This document shows positions 56,372 through 64,000 of a stretch of 64,000 bases of DNA, in pieces (position 1 is the stretch's first letter; each line of letters starts with the position of its first letter). Location of the stretch: NCBI GenBank assembly GCA_026874595.1, contig CM049314.1, forward strand, positions 55,477,812 through 55,541,811, given 5' to 3'. The stretch comes from Sipunculus nudus (Eukaryota; Annelida; Sipuncula; Golfingiida; Sipunculidae). The notes under the pieces are model-generated. The model did not search any database. It worked only from the letters and a program-made list of their open reading frames with translations, and was not told where the DNA came from. Both the position numbers and the translations under genes were made by a program.

Positions 56372-58450
56372 TCATCTGCAACTCGTTTCCAGCTCACACA
56401 GGACGGCACAGCGCTGATACCCACCGGTCGCATACCATTCCATACGGTTCATATCAATATGAACCATCATTTTCTTTACGAAAAATGAGATAAAGTCAAT
56501 TGCTGTGCCTGGTTCTTCTGGGGCCCAGTTCGTATGGTTGATCTTTAAGCCAGTGTCTCCCCAGACCCACTCACCGCCTGAATAGGTGCCTGATGTCCAA
56601 TAGCAAAGCCCAGCTGCCCCTTAAGATAAAATAAAATAATATTCTGAAATAGTTCCTTGATCATTAAACAAGTGGCCCATGGGCCATGACGCTCAGCTAA
56701 TTTGACAGGTATTATACGAATTAAGTGACCTAATTTCAGGATTCAAATGAGACTTGCCAAGGACCTCCCTTAATTTACAGAAAGAATTTTCCAAGGAAAA
56801 TGGATACAATTTGTACCTTGTCTGTTCGGGTGCTCATATTCTTATTTTTGTCCCATGGCCAACAAAATGTAGCCTATAAGGTCACCATGACCTAGATTCA
56901 AGTTACCAAGGAGATTACATGGATGCTGCGTCATAAGAGTTTAGGCCTAAAAGATACGATTTGTGCCCATTTGACAATCAAGGTTCTCAAAATCATGGTT
57001 ATGGCCCGTTGATCGAAAAGTATAGGTCAACATGGCCTCATTTCAGGTTCCCAAGGAGACATGCGTAGAGCCTACCTGGATGTTCCGTTAGAAGATTCTA
57101 GGCCTAGCAAATACTTATTTGCGTGAACCAGATACGTATATGCATGGAAAATCGCCACAGGGGCGATTTTCGCGCATAGGGTATGCGTGAACTCCGGGTT
57201 TCACGGTAAAATGACGTCACTTTACCATCTTTCTGTGGGAAGCCCGCTCGATCCACTGTAAAAATACGTCTGCCACTTCACGCATATACACTTATACGTG
57301 CACAAGGAAAAACACCTATTTTTCACGCCTATACGCGCACATGGAAACACACCTTCATGGATACAACTTGTGCCCCACCTGATCGTCTGGGTGCTCAAAA
57401 TCATGTTTTCGGTCGATAGGTCCAAGATTATAGATTATCTTGACCTAATTTAATGTTTCCAAGGAGATTTGCTCAATAACTTCGTTGATGTACAATTAAA
57501 GGTTTCTAGGCCTAATGGTAACGATTTGTGCCCTGTTAATGGACGGACAAAAGGTGATCGCTATAGCTCAGATAACTTCAGTCAGCTGAGCTCAAAATTT
57601 ATCTTATGACCCCAGTTGTTTTTGTAAGAAGCAACATTGATATGATATGCGATCTATACACCCATTAACAGTACCTTAAGTATAATAAACGGATGATCCT
57701 TCACGAGGAACATTACATCAGGTGTAGTAGCCCGTCGAACCTCATTACAAGTAGTATTCAATCCCAGGAAATAACATTTGATCCATATATTTCATCACCC
57801 TTTGCACGTTATAAATCGGTAATCCACAAGAAAGTACCATTACCTAATGTAATAACCTGGGGATCCTCAAAATGTGCCAATACCTGATGTAATAATCCTC
57901 ACAAAAGTAACATTACCTTATGTACCAACCCGGTGATTCACATAAAGTGCCATTACCTAATATTGTAACCCGGTGATCCTCACAAAATTTCTATTACCTA
58001 ATGTAATAACCTTGTGACCCTCACAAAAGTAACATTACCTAATGTGATAACCCAGTGATCCTTACAAAAGTAACATTACATCCCTAAAAATGTGTAGGAA
58101 GCAATATAACTTAAATTTAAAATATTTTGTACTTAATATTCCTCATAATTTTTGAAGAATCAATGGTATCAGTCGCACGTTGAAACAACGCATACACAGA
58201 TGCAGGATTCAAAATGTACCTTTCTTCTGAGCCTTCAGTTCCGGTTCGTTCATTAACGTCTTCGTAATAAAATTTATTTCTTCTTGAGTTTCAAGACTGA
58301 CAAGCTTCGTTTGATTGAAACTGCACTCGTAGTGTGCCCTTGAAATGGTTGTAACTTTAGATGGTCTAAATACATAGCACGAGCCGAGGTTTCCACTGAC
58401 CGTATGCTTAGACCAAGTCTGATATACTGCCCCTCGTGGGCATCTCGGCG
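56372..58450 (-). CDS. C-type lectin domain protein, two 3' exons
   Basis: Exon A (58450 down to 58220) starts after a classic acceptor TTTCTCTTTCTGCAG and reads RCPRGAVYQTW, GSCYVFRPSKVTTISRAHYE and LVSLETQEEINFITKTLMNE, the N-terminal half of a CTLD. It ends at donor AAAG|GTACAT. Exon B (56619 down to 56372) follows acceptor TTATCTTAAG and joins in phase 1: GAAGLCYWTSGTYSGGEWVW, GDTGLKINHTNWAPEEPG, WYATGGYQRCAVLCEL, ending at a TGA (56372-56374). Both exons are open. The usual EPN/QPD sugar motif is absent, and the Cys normally in the EDC position reads Phe (IDF), so classical Ca2+-dependent binding is doubtful. The upstream signal-peptide exon was not found. Probably a secreted recognition protein. 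Confidence 0.85.
56640..57560. repeat. ~190 bp degenerate repeats in lectin intron
   Basis: Words such as CGATTTGTGCCC, GGTGCTCAAAATCATG, CCAAGGAGATT and TTCTAGGCCTAA recur at about 56800, 56950, 57060 and 57370-57530. At 57118-57355 another sequence interrupts them. Confidence 0.65.
57118..57355. mobile_element. Short palindrome-rich insert in lectin intron
   Basis: About 240 bp, breaking the ~190 bp repeat. It has a hairpin AAAATCGCC / GGGCGATTTT with a 4-nt loop at about 57149-57171, and inverted GTGAA..TATATGCATGGAAAA-type words at its two ends (57124 and 57300-57350). The GC- and CpG-rich interior differs from the flanks. Probably a small non-autonomous element; target duplications were not resolved. 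Confidence 0.4.
57690..58085. repeat. ~60 bp minisatellite in lectin intron
   Basis: Units of the form GTAACATTACCTAATGTAATAACCCGGTGATCC with CACAAAA recur about six times, best at 57830-58085. It lies within 140 bp of the donor of exon A. Confidence 0.75.
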
Positions 58451-58589
58451 CTGCAGAAAGAGAAACAAGTCGGGTCCTTAAAATACGTGCACCATGCATC
58501 AAGTTTTGGGTACTTACTGAATACACACTCCATATTTTAAACCCTAGTTCAACATTATTCGTGATAATACTAAATGTAATATATAATTA

Positions 58590-59475
58590 TATGTAATAAC
58601 AAGGGCACCGCAAAGCGGAGCATCCCCTCGCACGGGACATAATTCGAATGGGTGTATTACACATTGGGAAAATGAGGAGGGCAGCTCTCTGGCCTTGACC
58701 TTTGCTCCTGTGACGAGTTCTTCATCCATGGGTGGGTGGGCCATCTGAGCAAGATGACACTGAAAGGTGTTGGTCAAACCGTTTGGTCTAGAATGGGTCC
58801 ACAAGCTTTTTCAAGAAGTGGGCACTGTGGCCGTGACTTTTGACCCCGCGAACTCAAAATCGAAAGGGATCTTCATCTATGGGTGGGTGAGCCATATGTG
58901 CAAGATGAAAGGTTTTGGTCAAACGGTTTGGCTTTAAATGGGTTCACAAGCTTTTTCAAGAAGTGGGCCCTGTGGCCGTGACCTTTGCCCCCATGACCTC
59001 AAAATCGATAGGTTTCTTCATCCATCGGTGGGTGAGCCATATGTGCAAGATGAAAGGCTTTGGTCAAACGGTTTGGCTTTAAATGGGTCCATAAGCTTTT
59101 TCAAGAAGTGGGCCCTGTGGCCGTGACCTTTGACCTCATGACCTCAAAATCGATAGGGATCTTCATCCATGGGTGGGTGAGCCATAAGTGCAAGATGAAA
59201 GGGTTTGGTCGAACGGTTTAGCTTTAAATGGGACCACAATCTTTTTCAAGAAGTGGGCCCTGTGGCCATAACCTTTGACCTCGTGACCTCAAAATCGATA
59301 GGGTTCTTCATCTATGGGTGGGTGAGCCATATATGCAAGATGGAAGGTTTTGGTCAAACGGTTTGGCTTGAAATCGATCCACAAGCCTAATTCGGACGGA
59401 CAGACGGAAGGACGGACAGACGGACGGACGCACGAACAGAGGCGTTACGATATCCAATTCGCGAGGGGATAATAA
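58590..59475. mobile_element. Non-autonomous element with ~145 bp internal tandem repeats
   Basis: About five units marked by GGGTGGGTGAGCCATATG at about 58732, 58881, 59025, 59171 and 59315. Each has TTGGTCAAACGGTTTGGC, AGCTTTTTCAAGAAGTGGGC and ACCTTTGACCTC. The array is preceded by GGAGCATCCCCTCGCAC (58617-58633) and followed by a GGACGGACAGACGGAC tail and GCGAGGGGATAAT (59460-59472), an inverted pair. The layout resembles bivalve elements that carry a core tandem repeat, such as the pearl type (from memory). Confidence 0.65.
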
Positions 59476-60608
59476 GATGTAACAGTTATAATTTGGTGTT
59501 TATGCATTCGAATTCAAATTTCCACCGAGAACTGTTAAGGACAGGAACAGTTAGCGAGTCAGCTTTTTATTCTTTTAATTTTTAATTCACTTTCTTTCTG
59601 TTTGTTTTCTTACGCTTATATCTCATTTGTACAAAAATGGAACGTCATTATACTTTTCTAATTCTCATAAAAAAAACGCTAGTGCCCATCCACAAACGTT
59701 GGGCATTTCGCTTTACATGAACAAAAAAGGATAGTCCGTCTTTTAGCCCCGTCTTGATAATGTAATGGCAAGGATGCTTTTTTAATGAAATGTTACTAAA
59801 TATTTAATAGTATGACTCTGCTATTTATGTAGTATTCTCTTTCTACATTTCCTTTCCATTTCCACTGTTTCCATTTTCAACTGTTTGCCTATGATCGCCT
59901 GCAGATGGCGTACTTGAGATCTCGCGGGACACCCCGACGTACAGGATCCACGACAGGTATTTATCATACCACTTTCTCGCTCATTAGCGGCTCCTGATAT
60001 CACACCTTTTAAAACTGTTATGAACGTATAAATTAGAAAAATAATAAAAGTTTAAGTTGATTAAAAAATGCTGATTTGAAAATGTGTTATTATAGTTTAT
60101 GCAGAAAAATTCCCCGATTAACTCTTTGCCGTTGTCACTGAACTCTGAATATGTCTTGAAGCTTTAACTGAACTCTGAATTTCAGTCTTGTGGAAATCAT
60201 TATATTTGTCAATATTAGATTTGCAGTTATTACTGATATCTTAATGTCAGTCCTTCCATGTATGAAATATATTTAATGATGGTACCAATTTTCTTTGATT
60301 TAAAATGTCACTTTAAAGAAGTGTTCATTCTCTTAGAAATATAATCGTATATATGGAACATATATACCTAAAAACCTATATTTTTTTCCTTCTGTAAGCA
60401 GAAATCCAATGAGTTTTGGGTCCATCTCTTAAAATATGGTTTAGTCCTGATGTAATGCCTGGAGCTTCTATGAGAAGGAAAAAAACATCATGTGTGAATT
60501 TAGCAGTATACGCATTATGCTCATGTATATGCAAATATGCAAATGAGGTCATAATACCATTTTGAACGTTTTCAACTGTTCCTTCTTGGACAAACCATAT
60601 AAAGCATC

Positions 60609-60683
<75 letters not shown>

Positions 60684-61935
60684 TGAGTCTCAATACTTCC
60701 GTATTCTCCGAATAAGACAGGGCAGCGTGGACCATGAAAAAATATATAAACAAATATACAACAGACAAACTAAAAGTGCTGAAAGTTCACAAACGTATAG
60801 CACTTGCATTCTCAGAAAATACTATGAACCCATGAATAGCAGCAATTGCACTGTACTATAGTATATATGCTCTTTGTGTATATATCTTGATGGAAGGTTT
60901 TGTATGCTAATAACCCCTTTTTTGGACATACACATTCAAGAGATATTCAATGCTGACAGCTTAATCAGACATAAAAGAATAAGCACTGCTCCACCGTAGA
61001 AAGAGGAAAGAACATTTAGATATTAGCCTTTTCTTTTTGCATACATGTTTTACTTATGCCTTTTCTATAATCAATGGCCGATAAGTGGGTATCGAAAATA
61101 GTTGAGCCGAGCCAAAAAAAAAAAAAAACAATGTCAGATAAAATAAAAATTTTGAAACGTTCTTATAAATCGCGGCTCGCCATATTCCCATCTCGGAAAC
61201 TTAGAAAGGGAAACAGCGTGATCCCCCCTGTGGTCGCTCATTGAATGTTAGCGATTATTCCCTAACAGCTAACTAAATCGGACATTTTGAAACTCACGGA
61301 ACAAAGACCTGCTATTTTACAACTATCTGGAGCTTTTGGATTTCTGACACGGCGCCTGCTCACGACCTTAGATCGTTCCACCACCCCTGTCCAGCTGTTT
61401 TTTTTTTATCAATTAACTAAGCAAACAAGCCAAGTATTTTTAAATGAAGGCGAGAAAGTGAAAGGTGTGTAAATAATTGCTGAGAAAAAATGACTTACTC
61501 AAATTCATTTCTTTGTAAACGGTGTAAAACGGAATATGAGAAATAAGTCTACACTTAGCGACATCTTTCCACAATTCGCATGAAGTGGACAAAATAGATG
61601 CTATGTACTTAAGAAGGACTCGTAACCAGGAGACCAATGATCAAGAGCTACCTGCCCTCTTTTTACAGCGATACTTGAACTCTTCACGTGTACGCGCTTC
61701 ACCGTTACGTCACATGCAATTCCGTTAACTCTATGCGGACGATATGAATTACTGATCGAAAGTAGTCAAGTCAATAGGGTCATAAAGTGAATACTGTTAT
61801 TTTTCATAATGTTATGGGACCTTATAATAACAGATCACGTAATCGTGAAGGGCATAAGTTTTTGTTACGAAGATAACACTAGATTCCGCAATACTAGGCA
61901 GCAAGGAATGTCGTGGGGAAGGAATGAAGAAATCA
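59476..61935. other. Intergenic DNA with long (TA)n tract
   Basis: No gene is supported. A pure (TA)n of about 70 bp lies at 60612-60682. A minus-strand open frame at 59821-60003 (SCTSGCPARSQVRHLQAI) is unrecognised; its position upstream of the lectin exons leaves a remote chance that it is an exon. Poly-A of 16 at 61115. Confidence 0.4.
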
Positions 61936-61936
61936 G

Positions 61937-62574
61937 TGTTATTTTGTAAACAAATAATTAAAATTTATTTTAAGAACAATCCTAACATTACAATCCATTA
62001 AATCAATGCAATAACACAGTATTAAAGACATAACAATAAAAAAAAGTGTACATCACCAGAGTCTGGATCCTAGGCTTTGATTTCTGGATACCACAATTAT
62101 CACAGTCCAATTAATCCTCGTGAACAGTTCAAGTAAATCTTCCCGGTGAATAGTCCAATTAAATCTCGAAGATAATCTGTTGTAATTCAGAAGTTCAGGT
62201 AAAATCCCAAAGGCAAACTGAAGACAATCTATATAAAATCTGTATAAAGTCCAAAGAAAATCTTTACCTAAGCAATTTTCAGAGTAGGTCCCAAGACTGA
62301 CGAGAGAGTAGCATCCTTAAGTGCCCGCTGGTATTTTTCTTTCTGCTGGCTCCAAACACAGCCTTTATATATAGCTTTTTCACCCGAAATCCAGAAACTT
62401 CTAAACCGGAGCTTTCCAAAGAATAAACTCGAAATTTTCAGACTACAGGAAACACGCTGTCTTTACACTCTGCGAGCAAACCAGAGTTCAACAAGTGCGG
62501 TTCCCATAGCAACGCATAGGGCTTGCGCCTAACACAAATCGGAACGTCAATCACATGTTAAGCTGTGTAACATC
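61937..62574 (-). repeat. Candidate solo LTR
   Basis: On the minus strand it begins TGTTACACAGC (62574) and ends AAAATAACA (about 61937), giving TGTTA...TAACA termini. It contains CTATATATAAAGGC (62362-62375), a good TATA box, then ~400 bp without stops of structure and AAAATAAATTTTAA (about 61955-61968), a possible polyadenylation signal. The order fits a U3-R-U5 layout. Flanking 5-bp repeats do not match (ATCAG against TCCTT), so the ends or the call may be wrong. Confidence 0.4.
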
Positions 62575-63199
62575 CTTCGCATAATAAACAAATGCATGTA
62601 ACAATAAGCAAGTATGATCCCACAAATATTGCATTTCCTTCTTTCGGCCATTAGTGCACTTAACATTTTTATTGCCTTTTCCAAAAGTAATCGTAACTGG
62701 TGCACAGGGGTAGTAGAACCGACTGTAACTGGTCACGCACAGTTTCGGTGTACTGGTGACCATCTAGGGTCCATTGTTTGATATCTTAGAATACTCAAGG
62801 ATTCACTAGTGGTCTTAATTTCTCATTTTGAGACCAAGCCTAGATGCAGAGATCAAAGTGTCGTGAACGATAGAACCTTCTAACCATATTAATCTAAAAT
62901 CATTCGGCTGACATCTTGAATGCTATCTTGGAAGTAAAGGTTACCTATCCTTTCAAGATTATCATTTTACCATTAGGCAAATAATTAACCTTAAAAATAA
63001 GTTAATCAATATTATAAAGACTGTCTTATGATCATTGAATGAAAAAGACGTAATCGGCAGACATTTTCGCGCCATCTTTGATTTGCCAGTCACAACACTA
63101 CACAACGATGCTTTATTCGGTTTCATTCGATTCACAAACCAATAAATGCAATAGTAGATACATAAATTACAATTCTATAAAAGGCCTTGTATTTGCAAG
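62575..63199. other. Intergenic stretch without recognised gene
   Basis: AT-rich, with short open frames only and nothing supportable. Confidence 0.4.
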
Positions 63200-63530
63200 T
63201 TACATATATACGTTATCCTGCTTCCGTTGGTTCTAATGGATTTCATGACCCCCCCCCCCAAAAAAAAAAAGAAGCTGTAAATACTCAAATCACAACTCTA
63301 CGATGAAAAATGAATAATTTATAGCCATTTTTAAGGACTTGGCGGCCATTTTGGACGCCATCTTGGATTTTTCAGTGTTATGAATACTTAATAATGTGTT
63401 TATTGGTTCCAGTGGATTTCTGAACCCCAATATCTAGCAGTAGATACCAAAATTACAACTCTATGATGAAAACTAAATGATTTATTGCCATCTGAGGGGT
63501 TTGGCGGCCATCCTGGCGGCCCAACAAACT
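63200..63530. repeat. Two diverged ~190 bp tandem units
   Basis: Both contain GGTTCYARTGGATTTC, CACAACTCTACGATGAAAA or AATTACAACTCTATGATGAA, a TTTATWGCCAT word and GGCGGCCATYYTGG. Homopolymers C13 and A11 interrupt the first unit at 63249-63271. Confidence 0.7.
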
Positions 63531-63540
63531 GACCCTCAGT

Positions 63541-63660
63541 ACGACAAAATCTGATTGCCTCAGCGTGTAACCAAAGATGGCTGCGCCCATGCGGAGCTCG
63601 TGAACAAAATCCGATTGGTCCAGCGCGTAACCAAAGATGGCCGCGCCCATGCGGAGCTCG
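63541..63660. repeat. 60 bp direct duplication
   Basis: CAAAATCYGATTG...CAGCGYGTAACCAAAGATGG then CYGCGCCCATGCGGAGCTCG occurs at 63545 and again exactly 60 bp later at 63605, with few differences. GC-rich for this window. Minus-strand open frames of 110 and 79 codons across it are repeat-derived. Confidence 0.8.
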
Positions 63661-64000
63661 TTGTGTGGCAATGCAAGAGAGGATATTTGCAACAGAGTGG
63701 GATAAGTAACTGACCTCAGGCCACACCACCAAGTTAAACTATCCTGTATTCCAACAGGGGGTGGTTAAATATTACGAAGGAGGGAATTCCACAGAGACAG
63801 CACCGCCTGATGGCCAAACCTGACGGTGAACCGTATACAGTTTCATGCAGCGATTACAGTGGAGCGAATAGTTCAGCATAGCGTAACTGATGCTTATGTT
63901 GTTTATGTTTGCCCCTGTCCGCCCTATTTCCTTTCACACCTGATAGCCGGCACGTACCATGCAGTATTTGGCTCACGGCCAACTGTCTTGCTCCGCCCAA
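63661..64000. other. Window end without recognised gene
   Basis: GC is somewhat higher than average, but no frame with recognisable content was found on either strand. Confidence 0.35.

Noticed and set aside
58938-59390. Open frames of ~60 codons with repeated HKLFQEVGPV-like words
   Set aside because: They derive from the 145 bp tandem repeat; no homologous protein motif.
59821-60003. First exon of the lectin gene
   Set aside because: The sequence is Cys-containing and on the right strand, but there is no signal peptide, no convincing splice sites and no family match.
60376-60861. Open frames of 130 and 99 codons with Ile-Tyr repeats on both strands
   Set aside because: They are translations of the (TA)n tract.
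63400-63732. 110-codon minus-strand frame with repeated APHGRGHLWL
   Set aside because: The protein repeat only mirrors the 60 bp DNA duplication.

Overview
The window looks like repeat-rich invertebrate nuclear DNA: low GC, no dense gene row, many nested mobile elements, long intronic or intergenic AT-rich stretches and satellites. Short repeats rich in GGACGGAC and in TGACCTTTGACCTC-type words are familiar to me from marine molluscs, especially bivalves, so a mollusc is my best but weak guess. Only one host-type gene could be supported: a C-type lectin domain split over two minus-strand exons near 56.4-58.5 kb.

1-38.2 kb is a tandem array of a Ty3/Gypsy-like LTR retrotransposon on the minus strand, unit about 8 kb. 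In the sense direction a unit reads: LTR/UTR block, an SGNH-hydrolase-like segment, gag, protease, reverse transcriptase, RNase H, integrase. Four units can be followed (one collapsed, two near full length, one with deletions), plus a scrap of a fifth. All are dead, and the copies share several disabling changes (amber codon in protease, loss of the RT YxDD aspartates, two lost integrase catalytic residues). This suggests that an already dead element was amplified as DNA.

Three later insertions sit inside the array, and sister units supply their empty sites. Unit 2 carries a 6.7 kb LTR element at 6192-12926. Its domain order is gag-protease-integrase-RT-RNase H, as in the Gmr1-like branch of Ty3/Gypsy, and its Gag resembles the SCAN domain. 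Unit 3 carries a 700 bp insert with 8-bp target duplications and a 3.6 kb terminal-inverted-repeat DNA element with 4-bp duplications.

38.2-48 kb is a field of satellites and degenerate repeats: 120-150 bp units, a duplicated 0.8 kb block, a ~235 bp satellite, and 250-300 bp units. 48.6-54 kb is a decayed LINE (endonuclease, RT, C-terminal part) on the plus strand. It is interrupted by a Tigger/pogo-like DDE transposase pseudogene and by a second repeat inside the RT. 55.3-64 kb holds a MITE, the lectin exons with minisatellites in the intron, an element with ~145 bp internal tandem repeats, a possible solo LTR and short tandem repeats. No tRNA, rRNA or CRISPR was seen. Calls rest on reading motifs and comparing copies within the window; no database search was done.
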